A stretch of 64,000 bases of DNA, from the NCBI GenBank assembly GCA_964036155.1, contig OZ038422.1:56815201-56879200 (forward strand). Reading direction: 5' to 3'. A program made the translations under genes and the position numbers. Within the stretch, counting starts at the first letter, position 1. Each line of letters starts with the position of its first letter. The notes under the pieces are model-generated. The model searched no databases. It had not been told where the DNA came from and saw only the letters and a program-made list of their open reading frames with translations. Source of the stretch: Diploscapter coronatus. Taxonomy: Eukaryota > Nematoda > Chromadorea > Rhabditida > Rhabditidae. Shown in pieces: positions 23,153-36,524 of this stretch.

Positions 23153-24716
23153 TTAACTGCAACACCTCTGATGCCAATTCCAGCCAATTGGAGTCGAGCC
23201 GCCAGCTCCCAGATGGAACGATTCTGATGGACTGCAATCGAATAATCATGAGTCAAAGACTTTATTGTTGTGGTGCATAAAATTTGGAATCATTCATGAT
23301 GTTTTTAAATTATTTATGCCCCATTTTGAAAAAAAAAAACATCGAGTGGTAATTATCTTTAAAATAATCCAGTTTGATTCATTTAGCATTCAAAAGGCAA
23401 TTCATTTGAAACGTCATGGACAGTTCCAGACATTCCTTTGCATAGCTGCAGATTATAATGACTAACGATGTCTCGTGATATCCCTGGTCGTACTGCCGCT
23501 TGAGCATCGTTGCCAGATCGATGAATGCGTTGTCCACATTCACGTTGCTCTTCGCACTCGTCTCGACGAATGAAAACATTCCTGCAAAGTTAAACCTTTT
23601 ATTATTTTTAGGGAAAGAACATGAGAAAAATACTTGAAAAGTGAAATTTAGAAATGGAGTAATGCAGTAAGAAGATACTTTTGCAAAATATTCCTCTATT
23701 CTATTTTTCTTTTGTATTATATCAGGACGCCTTACAGCTTCCAGACATTCGAGCTTTCAAAAGTAAACAAATTGATATAAACTTATGAAATTGTGCAAGA
23801 ATAATTTATTAAATAGTCCAGCATTTATAGCTGCATCAACTTGTCTATTTCTAGTCTCTCTCTAGTTAGAAATAATTTAAATTAAAAGTTATCTTCAGAG
23901 ATATATTTTTACCATTAGCCCTTTGCAGCAGCTCAGCGTCCTCTGCATTGACAGCCCTCTGTTCTTCCAAGTCGCATTTCGTCCCAATCAGCAGTTTAAT
24001 TACATTCGGGGCGGCGAATTTCGAGACATCGTCAATCCATCTGAACATATTTTACCATTCGTTTTTCAAATGGATGTCTTTATAATTGTTGCCACGCTAT
24101 CACTATAGGACTTTCCAAAAGATTCATGTATTTTTATATGATTATCGTACACATACGGCTGTTTTAGCGGCGATTTGGAAGGCTAGGGAGTGCAAGAAAA
24201 GTAGGAAAATACGAACAAGTACCGATGAAAATTATAGCCGTGTGAAAATACAGTAGGACTTTTCCAAACATCACTTATTTAGCATTATTTTCTCTCAAGA
24301 CTAGCGACATTTTTAATCAGATTTAGTGATACATAAGAAATCGCTTGAAAGATGACTTACCTCTGCAGGCTCTGAAATGACTGAGGAGAAGTGATGTCGT
24401 AGCAGAGGACGATGCCGTTGGCACTTCTGTAGTAGGACTGCGTGATCGTGCGGAATCTCTCCTGGCCGCCTGTGTCCCAAATCTGCAGTTTGACTCGCTT
24501 TCCATCTGAAATGGGAATTATTGGATCCTTCGAAAGTGCTATTGATTTACCAACGACGAGAGTCTTCATGGTGAAATCGACTCCGATTGTGGTGCCCTGT
24601 CGATCAATGAAACTGCCGTTCTTGAATCGCTGCACGACACTCGTCTTCCCCACAGACATGTCCCCGATCAGCACGATCTTGAACAGGTAATCGAACCCAT
24701 CGTTGTCAGGATCCAT
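23153..24716 (-). CDS. Rab GTPase, Rab19/Rab43-like, with altered G3 and G4 motifs
   Basis: Small GTPase of membrane traffic. Exons (minus): 24551-24716, 24361-24505, 23913-24040, 23467-23581, 23153-23231, giving 210 aa. The P-loop GDMSVGKT (18-25) is canonical. [15 protein letters not shown] and [11 protein letters not shown] are typical of the Rab19/43 group. Two key motifs differ. G3 reads DTGGQ (66-70) instead of DTAGQ. G4 reads TKCD (124-127) instead of NKxD. ETSAK (153-157) is canonical. The C-terminus ends CCS after GWNWHQR, a plausible Rab geranylgeranylation site. The DTGGQ change is conservative, while Asn to Thr in G4 could weaken guanine binding. The last exon was phased by the CC terminus; another frame would lack a prenylation signal. 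Confidence 0.9.
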
Positions 24717-25185
24717 TTTCACTCAAACACTGATTAGCTAGGCCGACGCAGAGATCATAAGACTGCTCTATTCCTAGGGAGGATTAATTAATTGTGAAAC
24801 GTTAACTAGAACTAAAGTTCGAGATTAGTCGAAGTTCAATAAAGTAAATAACTAAGAACATGCTACTAGTTAAAAATTAATTAATTCTGCAAATATGAGA
24901 GGATGGATAGAGTGATTCAAAAGAGGAGGCAAGGGTAGGAGGCGGAAGAAGAGAGAGGGCCGACTAATTTCCCCCAACGCGATGTATCGATATAACGCAT
25001 AGAACAAAGGGGAGAGGAAGGGAGGAAAAATAGAGTGGTTAGGATTTCCAAAAATAGACCAGAAATTACAAAAACATCATTTTCTCCTTTTGGTTTTTAT
25101 GCTTTATTTTAGGCGTAACTAAATGGCTAATCGAAAATTAAAATAAGTCTATTCTTTCTAGATTCTGAATACGTAGGCCTAGCAA
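24717..25185. other. intergenic, MAIP1 to Rab
   Basis: No coding exon is recognised. A gctaatcag acceptor-like site precedes the Rab ATG by about 13 nt on the minus strand. A purine-rich stretch (24900-25030) may be part of a promoter, but there is no firm signal. Confidence 0.4.
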
Positions 25186-27186
25186 CTAGAGAATAAAATT
25201 AACATCCGTGATTTTCCAGATTCCCAGAGGGTTGAGCGTCCTTCCATAGCTGCATTTAACTTTTGTGGTATTTTTGGCATGAATGATTTGACTCACGTGA
25301 TATTCGCAACAACGACCTGTCCTCGATACTTGCCTGTCAGGGCGTTCAGACCTGGCTGGAAGGGCACTGAGTCGTTCAGTCGAATGTAGGACACTATTGT
25401 GAAGTAGATGCCGATATTGCCTTTCAGGTTTACTGAAAAATTAAAAAGGTATTTCTAAACCGTATGGCATCATGAAATGGAACATAGGCAAGATAGAGCA
25501 CTGTACATATAATAGAGAAATGACGCTTTTTATTCTACAGAGTAGGTCATAATTATAGTGGCGCCTATTCACTTTGTTCTGACTGAATTTTAACCCAGTG
25601 ACTGATATGTAATTAAAATTTCTTGATTTTATGAAAAATAATATCGAGGTTTATATAAATCGGCCTTTTTTGCTTCGAAAATATTGCAAGATTTCTTGCA
25701 AAAGAATTTTTAATGGTTGAAGTGGTGCCGCTATAATTATGATCCATCGTGTATTGTTCATCTTGTGTCATCACATCTTTCGGTTTTAAAGTTACTCATT
25801 TAAAAATATAGTTAAGTTTAAAAGAGATGTTTCTACTGCACTTTATCAGTTTTTGTGGAGTTTGTAAACTTATCAATTGTAAAACTTTATGTAATTGATT
25901 TTAAAGATTTAATGAAAATTAATCTTTACATTTGGTGATTTTCCTGCCGACAATAGCGACGCGATGAATGTAGGAATAAACGATGTCGTCCGGCTTGAAT
26001 TCCATCGAGGCGAGCAAACGTTCATCAGCGCTGAATTATTTTACTCTCCCCATAACTTCCCACAAATAACGAATGGAAAATTTGATCCAATTTTCTTTCT
26101 CTAAACTTATTGCAAAGTCGTGTAGAGCGAAAATCAACATATCAATGGATAAAATCTAGAAGCATTTGTCTCAGAAAATTACTGAGAATAAAACTTGTGG
26201 GAAAGGTCAATCTTTATATGAAATGGGAAGACAGCTCAATAATACCGATTGTAAAAAATATCTGAAGAACCTACTCGTCCCTGTATCGCTTGAGGAAATC
26301 GATATACTCCTCGTTGACGAGACTCGACATCTGATGCCATTTCTTCTCCACTATCAATTTGCTCACATGCGACAGACCCTGAAGTGATTTATTTTTTTTT
26401 TCTAAACTCGAAATAAAATAATATGGCTAATAACAAAGGTGTAACGATACGAATCTATCAAAATTAGCATGGTGTAAATGCGTCATACGCATTGCTAATG
26501 AGGCATATATTGGATTTTTCAAATCTTGGTATCAGTATCAAAAACTACAAATTGCATTAAAAATGACATTTTTCTGCGAATACAAATAATATTTCCTACC
26601 TCATTAGCTCCTATGAGCAAACTCCTGCGTGAATAGTTTCGTTCGACGGTGAGAAGATAGAAGCCCTGATAGAAGAGGGAGGTGAATCGCTCGAGGGGAG
26701 CGTAGGACGGGACGAAGATTGGCGTACGGGGTACCAAGCTCTGTTAGCAATCAAATGTTAACTTATGGGAATTTTTGTCGAATTCCAAGTTTATCTTTTT
26801 CTCCAGACATTTCAGAGATATTTTTAAAAATTCTCGATAAAATGAATATCTGAGAGGCGAGACGGCCTTGATATTTTGAAAATCGATTTCACTTTTATTC
26901 ATGAAAATTCAATTTCGACTTCGAACCAAGGATGTTTGCGGTGCGATGCGTCATTCTACTGCACCGCAAACAGTCTTGCTACGAACTCGATTCTCATCTC
27001 GCTCTTGATAAATGGAAATAATTCTAGCAAATGTACTAGAAAAGTAAATAAAGTTACCACAGGCAGTTCGTCTTCTTCGAGTGCAATGGCAGCCTTGGAC
27101 GTGGATGCTCTGGACAGAATGAAGGGTGCAGAGCGAAAGCAGTGCCTCGACAGAACAGAACAGGTCGGAGAGAGACGCTTCAGCAT
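25186..27186 (-). CDS. MAIP1: MAIP1-like (C2orf47) mitochondrial matrix protein
   Basis: Resembles m-AAA protease-interacting protein 1, a matrix protein related to the Tim44 fold that protects and sorts newly imported EMRE. Exons (minus): 27058-27186, 26600-26740, 26275-26378, 25930-26030, 25297-25432, 25186-25249, giving 224 aa. The first ~35 residues are Arg/Ser-rich without acids (MLKRLSPTCSVLSRHCF), a good presequence. The conserved landmarks are SYAPLERFTSLFYQGFYLL, LSHVSKLIVEKKW, and a C-terminal IWKIT segment. The family assignment rests on this ordered set. An attttcag acceptor lies 4 nt before the ATG. The gap to the ANKLE2 stop is 350 nt on the same strand, so the two may share a transcript. 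Confidence 0.75.
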
Positions 27187-27536
27187 TCGTCTGAAAATGA
27201 AACTGAGTTGAGATGAACGGAGGTTGAATCGATAGAAGATACTTGAATCGATGCATAAATCGAATGGATTCAAATAGTTCAACACTTCTTTTACCTGCTT
27301 GTTTTATTGCTTTATTTGAGCAAAAATAAAAATATAAAGGTTAATAACAACAAAACCAGTCATTCATTTTTTCACTGGAAAAAACCCGTCAAGATAAATT
27401 AGGCTAACTGGGAAGAACAAGTACGAATAAGTAGGTTAAAGTGAGTTGCTATGTCATAAGTCAGGACTGAATACACAAGATAATAAACTGAAATATGTAA
27501 TCGATTTGGTTCCCTTTGAATTTGATCTGATTTCGA
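27187..27536 (-). promoter_or_regulatory. intercistronic gap ANKLE2 to MAIP1, with acceptor
   Basis: This 350-nt gap separates two genes on the same strand. On the minus strand a tttcattttcag acceptor ends 4 nt before the MAIP1 ATG, and no exon of MAIP1 lies upstream of it. This is the pattern expected for spliced-leader addition to a downstream cistron. Confidence 0.4.
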
Positions 27537-30500
27537 TCAGATAATTCTTCTTTTTTGCTTCTGACGGCGAGGAGAATCGATGGAAGGCCAGTCAGAGCGG
27601 GTTGACTGCGAAAACCTGAAGAGATAAAAATAAAATCGTAATTCACGAGGAAACTTTTAGAAGTGTCCACCCCAATTTGGCCGATCTTTTCACTTCAAGG
27701 GTATTTCATGACGTCGATCACTTATCTAAAGTCAGAAAGTGATGTCGTGAAACCGCTTGGGAAGGAAATTCCGAAAACCGTTTTACGCAAGAAAAAATAT
27801 AATACAAAAGTGAAATTACAAATTAGCATACAGTCATTCTCTATGCAAAGAAAAGATTATCACGTTTTCCTGCCCGAACAGTCGAACATGAGCACTTTTT
27901 GACTTTGGAACTGTGGGCAAACTTTACGAAATACCCAATATGCCGAAAAACCCGCCAGATCGGGGGTAAACACTTCAAAAAGTTTCCATATCAGATTAAA
28001 TATTTCTCGAAAAGAATAAGTAATAATCGCAATAAAAGATATTTGATTTCATAAACTCATAATGACTGACTTGCCAATTCCCTTGATGAAGAGCTGAATG
28101 TTGGCGAATTTGCTGAGAAGCTGAGGGTCGACCAACTGTAGTGCTGTGTATAGATCGCCGTCTGTCTGCAAATGTATAATCAAGATGCACCTCTATTGAT
28201 GATTTGAAAGAATTGACGAGTTTATCCGATTTGAAGGTTTTCATTGTATTCCTCTGACATTACAATATTCACATAAATGCGAAACAGGACTGCACGAAAT
28301 TTCGGTGTTTTCAGGAAGATGAAATCATTTCGGAGGAGAACAAACTTCAGATTTTCTTTTGAAGATGAAATATTTAAAATTGAAATTTAAGGATACTTCG
28401 ATTTTTGAAATTTCTCTAAGATTTGATTCTTAACCTAGCTAACTTCATTGAGAATTAACAAACGAAATGTGCCAACCTTGATGGGCTCATCATCGAGAAG
28501 GAATACAGGTGGAGGAGAGGAAGGCGGAGTGCGGAAATCGTCCAGATCGAAGTCGTCATCGGACTGGGGAACGGGGACTGGCTGAGAGGGATGCCTGCAG
28601 GAGGGAGAGTCCATCGACAGGGAGGCCAGGCGATTGCTCAGTTCGGACAGACTCTCGCTCAGCACTGAAATGTCCCCCGAGGCATCGAAGAACTCATCCT
28701 CATCTTCATCTGCAAATTCGAATATTTAAATATCACCTTATTTCCATCAATTCGTCACTTCACTTATCATTAGGGACTGCAGGCTACTCTCTCCCCTTTT
28801 CACTTGATTCAAAAGTGGCACTAGTTTAAAAGGCCCCCAAAGTGGGTCTTTCATCCAGCTTTGATGAATTCCTGATTATGGCTGGCAGTCCGTACCTACC
28901 ATCGTCAAAATCAAGCCTCTTTCTAGCGGAATTATCGCCTTGTCCTTCTTCAACGTGGCCATTGTGAAACTGTAAAGTGGGAAGTTAATTAGAGGCAAAA
29001 ATTAAAAGTATTATTTTCTTATTCCAATGCATCTTTTTTCTGATTCAGAAACCACTCTTCCATGTCCATTAACGAAGCACTTTTCCCTGCACAATGTTGC
29101 AAGGTGTTAATAGACGGAGATAGGATGATATACTGTATCGATTTTAGGCCTATTTTCTTTTACCTAATTTTTGAAATGAACTATTTGGTGCATATACCAC
29201 CTCTTGTTCGTGATCCTAAAACAATTCTGTGACATTCTGGATCACGTCGCGCCCCTGCCTTCTTTCGTTAACGAACATGGTAGAGTGAAAATATCAAGAA
29301 GAGAACTCTTACCCTTCGATTTCTGAGATAATTATCGAGGAGGACGAGGTCGTCATCGGACTGCAAATTAAGCAGCTGCTTCTTGGACAAAAACGGCCAC
29401 AGCTCCTTCCAGACCACCTTCTCCGAGGCTGCAATTTGTCTGCCAACTTTCTCGAAACCCTGAAATCGGTTTGGTCTTTTTCTGAAATTAAAATAATTGA
29501 ACTACCTTTTCGATATCAGACAGCTTGATGGCCTTTCCCTCTGCATTCCATCGTCGAACGAATTCCTCTGCCTGTTTGTCTGAAGGGAAAGGGCCTGCAG
29601 ATGCAGACAGCACGAACGAGAACTGACCCAGGGGCGATTTGTCACATTTCTCAAATGAAACGAGGAATGATTGAATTGAGAAGGGAACTAACGGAAGGCA
29701 GCTGATCCTGAGGAAGGCGCTCGGAAATGATGCACTTGGGGGTGGATTTGTGGTCTGCCTCCTTGTAGAGAGATACATAGCAGCCCTGAAAGTAATTCAA
29801 TCTGATAAATTTTGCCAGTCTCTTCATTAAACCACAGAATGAAGTATTTTCCATCATGTTGAAGTTTTCCAAAAAATGCTACTGATTCAAATATTGAAAG
29901 AGGATGGCAAACCTTGAGCACCAATTCGATATCCTTCTTTAGCTGCGCCTTGTCGGATTCGTTGTACCGGGCACAGACGCATTCAGCAGCTATCAACCCA
30001 TCCCTGAACTCATTTCTCTTTTGGCTCTGCGCTATATCCGAAACTCACTTATTCTTGACGTTCTTGTCCAAGGCCTTCTGCTCAACGAGCACTCGGACGA
30101 CGTTGATTTTACCCCACATTACAGCGAAGTGCAGAGGGGTATTGTTGGCTCCCTGAAGAACGTCTGATAAAGTAAAACATCTTAAATCTAACTACAAGAG
30201 CTTTTTTTGTTTTAGATAATTACAAGTCGAAATGACAAACCTTATCAGGAGTATTAAGATAGGAATCGACGATATTGACCATGCGATGCCTGGCATCAGC
30301 CTCAGTCGTGCCGTACAGATTGACGAGGAACTGCAGGTTGTTGATGAGCTGCGTGATTCGCTGCGTCACTCGCCAACTGCCCGCCTTTGCAGAAATGTGC
30401 AGTGCGTTGTACCGAAATCCCTCCTCAAATTCAACTCATTTACTTTCTTTTCACGAAACTCCGTACCATGACTATCGCAGGCGTGTCGCCGCTCGTGTTC

Positions 30501-31687
30501 ACCAGAAAACGAGGATTCGAGTTTACCAGTTTGCTGAAGTAACATTTTTTACACGGGTAATTGATCAATTTTCTAATTCTTGTAACGCAATACTGTTTTG
30601 GCTTTCGAGAAAACATCAAACGGGAAAAAGTATTTTTCTTGAAAATGTAGTGCTCACTTTACATTGAGTCAAAACAGAAAAAAAAAACTCACTTGAAGCC
30701 ATCGATGTCATCCTTTTCGATAAGTTTCTTGAGTTCGGTCATCTGAATTCGCGATACAGACGAGTGGGGGATTGTTGGTTCTGGAAGAAGAATCATACAT
30801 GGAGGAAGAGTTGAAGAAGAAAAGACAGACCTGCTGCAATGGAGCCAGAGGCAGAAGACGAGGCCGAGGAGTCCGAATCGGTGTTGCTGCTCGGGTTGCC
30901 ATTGCCGCTGACTGCATCGACTCGGGAGGGGGAGGGCAGACAGTAATTCCCACTTAGGAACTGATTCGCATGCAGTGGACTGTCGAAACGCTTGAAACGG
31001 GTTCCTGAATTGGCAACTAGAAACTAAAGGAATCAGGATCAGGCGCACTGTAGATTTTTCAGAAGCTCCCAAGAAAATAAAAAGAAAAAAAAACTACAAA
31101 TATTGTAAGCTGAGTTGTTTGTAGAAGATCCATCACCAAACTTTTCGGGTCGAATTGGGCATGGCTCCGAACATTTGCAAAAAAAAATATTCCGATTGAG
31201 CCGAATTGGATTGAAACTTATCAGGGCTAGGTGCAGACCGATTTACAACCCTTATTGTCAGAACTTTGACGAGAATATCAAAATCTTCGTTTCAAAATTC
31301 TGAACGATTTTGGAATTCAAAATTAGGCTAGCCAGAAAACAGCCGCAACTGTAAATTTCCGAAAAAAAAAGTTGCAGGTCTGGTCAGAATTTCAATTTCT
31401 AGCAGATAATTGGAACTTCTTCTTATTGAATTTTAGAAATTTCGAACTTAATTAGGAAAAAATGGTGGAATTGTCCGAACTTCTTCCAAAATTCGCTGGG
31501 ACGGACAAGTTTTGAGAAACAAGTATTAGAAGAAAAAAATTAAATTAACAAAAAAACCTTTGAGTTTGCCCTCGGGCGAAGTGGCGAATTTGGCCGCTTC
31601 TTTGGCAGAGGAGTAAAATGTCCTGGGGGAGCTGGGGAAGTCGTCTGGGAAGTAGGTCACATAGACCGGATCCGTGTTCTCGCTCAT
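27537..31687 (-). CDS. ANKLE2: ANKLE2/LEM4 homologue, ankyrin-repeat nuclear-envelope factor
   Basis: ANKLE2 controls BAF dephosphorylation through PP2A during nuclear-envelope reassembly. Exons (minus): 31558-31687, 30831-31004, 30693-30780, 30467-30533, 30241-30423, 30049-30152, 29913-30003, 29693-29785, 29506-29649, 29313-29459, 28900-28969, 28477-28709, 28071-28165, 27537-27615, giving 565 aa. Landmarks: DPVYVTYFP (6-14), [28 protein letters not shown], an ankyrin [10 protein letters not shown] (215-224), the [15 protein letters not shown] motif (~325-339), a GFEKVGR box (359-365), an acidic/Pro-rich linker and a basic tail (QKQKRRII). The N-terminal transmembrane and LEM regions of vertebrate ANKLE2 are not visible. 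The protein begins directly at the post-LEM domain. Exon 9 may start 27 nt later (two possible acceptors). A ttattttag acceptor lies 2 nt before the ATG. Confidence 0.9.
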
Positions 31688-32221
31688 TCCTAAAATAAAT
31701 CACAATCAGCGAAAAAGAAAATACGAAAAAGTAAAGTAATTCAAAAACGAACACGAAAAAACTGAGCTTGTGTGTTGCAGTAATGCAGCAGAAAAGCAAC
31801 CGTTCCTCCCCATTTTTCAGAGCCTACTGTCGAATATTCGCGAAATTTTTCTAGTTTGAAATGCGTATCGATTTTTTGCGTTGCAAGTGATTAAATTATC
31901 GATTTTTCTACGAAAGTTTTCGAAAGTTTTTATCGATCTTCTTCGGGTTTCGCAAGCATTTTGAAGTTCTTGTTTCGTTTTTGCTTGCTTGCAAATTATT
32001 TGGTGAACACTAACACTTGCTTGTGCAAAATCTCAGCTCGTAAATTTCAAACTTTTGAAAAAGAAAATCCTGAACTTCTCCTATAAGCGAACCTTTTTTG
32101 ATTTTTAAAGTTTTTTTTTTCTGAATTTTCTCCACCATTTCATACCTAGTTCCTCGTTCACGGTTCTTCTTAAATTTCCCCCTCTTTATTTTATTTTATT
32201 TTTTTTAGCTGCCTTGACGCA
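31688..32221. promoter_or_regulatory. divergent promoter region ANKLE2 / UBE2I
   Basis: This 534-bp gap lies between two head-to-head genes and presumably holds both promoters. No TATA box stands out. A T-rich tract with attttttttag ending at 32209 precedes the UBE2I ATG by 12 nt and may be a leader or 5'UTR acceptor. Confidence 0.5.
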
Positions 32222-34211
<1,990 letters not shown>

Positions 34212-35229
34212 GCATAAGGCACTGAGACAGAGAATAGAAACAGACAGGCAAAGGAGGACTGGCAATCCGCGGGTAAATCTACATTTCCCCCCTTCCATTC
34301 GGTAATTCGTTCATCTTCCTTGCTTTCCCCCATTTATCTGCGTTCTGATTGTGAGTCCCTTTCTCTGACTCGTTGCATCATCAAAATCTTCTTTCCTTTT
34401 GATTATTTTGCACCTCAATCACCGATCCATCAAACGGTTTTTTCTTTCTCCAATTATTTCGTTATTTGCGTATTTATTATCTAGATTTTCATATGAGGTT
34501 TAACTGTGCTCAATGATTCTTTGAATAATTCTGAGACCTAGTCCCTTCTAAACATGGTTAAATCTAGACTTATTCGCTCTGAGGATTCAATCTTGCGTGA
34601 ATTTATATCGAATTATAGTGTGTTTGACTGTATGTGGCAATGTCTTCCTCTTCCAACGGTGGTGTCTTTCTATGCCATATGAATTGGGACAATAATTCTG
34701 CTTCTTCTCTTTTGCTCATTTCTCTCAAAAATCATTTGGCATCGAATTTCACAGCTCTTCATCCACTGCGCGGCGCTGCGAGGCAGTGCAGTCAAATGCG
34801 AATTCCTCGAGTAAGCCCCCTTTCCGCCTTTTGGAGAGTCATTTCAATTAGGCAGAAAGCTGCTCGCCACATCGCCCCTTTGATCTCAAATTTCCCGTTG
34901 TTATTCAATTTTATTCATCTTTCCCCTCCCCTTCATCCTTAACTTTGGCGCCGATATCCTGTCCTCTTCATTCATCCTTTGCAAGCAGTCACTTTATCCT
35001 TTTCATCGAACTCTGCCAATTTATGTGCTGTAATTCAACCAAACTTGTCTTAATTCCATCTTCCTTTCTCTCAAACTTTCATTATCCTCCCATCATAAAG
35101 ATTCAGTGTTGCGTTTTTGATTTGTTTGTTTTATTCTATATTCTCGTTTTGATTGTCTTTTCCGGTTCAAATAATTGGAATACACTCGTTCAGATTGCAT
35201 AATTTGTATAGTTATTTTGTTTTGAGAGA
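34212..35229. other. intergenic, UBE2I to thioredoxin-like gene
   Basis: No gene is recognised. It is T/C-rich on the plus strand (UBE2I 3'UTR and flank), with open frames of 60-100 codons that are Ser/Leu/Phe-rich and lack splice or homology support. Confidence 0.4.
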
Positions 35230-36132
35230 ATGTCAGAATTCATGAAAGGGTGTATGTTGCTGAAGAAGGATTTGACAGAGGTTGAGGCCAGTGAGGCTCT
35301 CGAAGGAAAGGTATATTTTCTCCTTTCAATTGACGAAAAGTATCTCATTTTATTTTAGGTCGTCGCACTCTACTTCTCAGCAGGATGGTAAGTGAGATTC
35401 TATTTGAGAACGACAATTCCAACAAACACATTTTCATGTGCCCTCCATGCCGACAATTCACGCCAAAATTAGTCGTAAGTGAGCACAAATGAAGGTGGTG
35501 ACTAATTTTCGATTGTTGTTAGAAGTTCTATGACGCCTGCAAAACCGCTGGCAAACCACTGGAAATCGTGTTCATTTCGAGAGACAGGGCCAAAGCCGAT
35601 CTCGAAGAATACTTTCAGGACAAGCACGGAGATTGGCTCGCACTCAACTATGGGGACGACAGGATCACGTATGATTTATTCGTTTTTACCAAACAGTAGA
35701 TCCGATCATTGAAGAAGATCGCGATTTTGACTGTCTTGTGAAGTTTTAGATAATGATGAAAGAATGATTTTTGCTCACTAGTTTTTTTTTATTTCAAGGA
35801 ATCATTTCTTCTCTCAATTTCGATTGAAGAAAACAACAAACAACCAAAATGTTTATCTTCAAAAAATATAAATTTTCACGAAGACCATCTTATCGTTAGA
35901 AACTTCATCCAACATTATCTTTTCAGACGGTACCAATCGAAGTTCGACATAAAGACGATTCCCGTGCTGCGGGTGATCAAATCTGACGGAACTATGGTCG
36001 TCACTGACGGCAGGGCTGATATTAATGCAAGAAAAGCTGTTCTTTTGTCAAGTTGCAATATTCACTTTGCAGGAAAGAGCAAAAGACAACCCTCTTGGAG
36101 TGTTCGACAAGTGGCAATCACTTTGCAAGTAA
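35230..36132 (+). CDS. nucleoredoxin/tryparedoxin-like thioredoxin-fold protein
   Basis: Thioredoxin-fold oxidoreductase of the nucleoredoxin-like group, about 150 aa. Exons: 35230-35310, 35359-35387, 35438-35474, 35523-35668, 35927-36026, 36073-36132. The active site WCPPC (37-41) follows VVALYFSAG. FTPKLVKFYD, LEIVFISRD, the cis-Pro loop KTIPVLRV and GVFDKWQ follow in family order. Two splice sites are odd. The intron before CPPC must run gtaagt..ttttcat to keep WCPPC in frame, that is GT-AT. The last intron fits best as GC-AG (gcaaga..ttgcag, 46 nt); the alternative is a 34-nt GT-AG intron starting at 36039. It could be a damaged allele or an assembly error at 35437. Substrate unknown. Confidence 0.75.
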
Positions 36133-36524
36133 TTCACTTCTAGAATTTTGAAAATTTATTGATCTCATTTTTTCAAATTTTCACGACTGTAAATAAATGA
36201 TTTAGGCATGAACATTATGTGTAATAGGTTCCACAAAACGTATAGTTACGGTTTAGAGAGCCGTATGAAAATATCTTTAAAGAAAGTTGTAAGACATTGT
36301 AATTCCTTTGTTGTTGATATTAGAATTGGATCATTTTCTTATGGTAGAAAATGCCAAGTCATTTTCCACTGAAATGTCGTTGGTTGACGATTTCTACAAA
36401 GAAATCTGTGCGATTGCACGCGATGAAGTCAATCGAGTAAATCGTTTGAAGGGTTTCCCGTAAAGTTGCCAAATTTTACAAGAAACTTGCTAACCTATGA
36501 AATGAATGAAGGACACTTGCAGAT
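36133..36524. other. gap before JMJD6 with acceptor
   Basis: This 392-nt stretch has no coding evidence. It holds the 3'UTR of the thioredoxin-like gene (aataaatga near 36191). It ends in cacttgcag, 2 nt before the JMJD6 ATG, so JMJD6 may be a downstream cistron of the same transcript. Confidence 0.4.

Noticed and set aside
23074..23256. Alternative last Rab exon frame giving [17 protein letters not shown]
   Set aside because: The exon phase from the previous splice gives a frame ending CCS, a proper Rab prenylation terminus. The other frame lacks one.
24357..24722. Rab start upstream at 24722 (GTG AAA before ATG)
   Set aside because: The codon at 24722 is GTG, not ATG. The ATG at 24716 gives the normal Rab N-terminus.
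34634..34942. 102-codon frame between UBE2I and the thioredoxin-like gene
   Set aside because: Low-complexity Ser/Leu content, no splice partners and no family resemblance.
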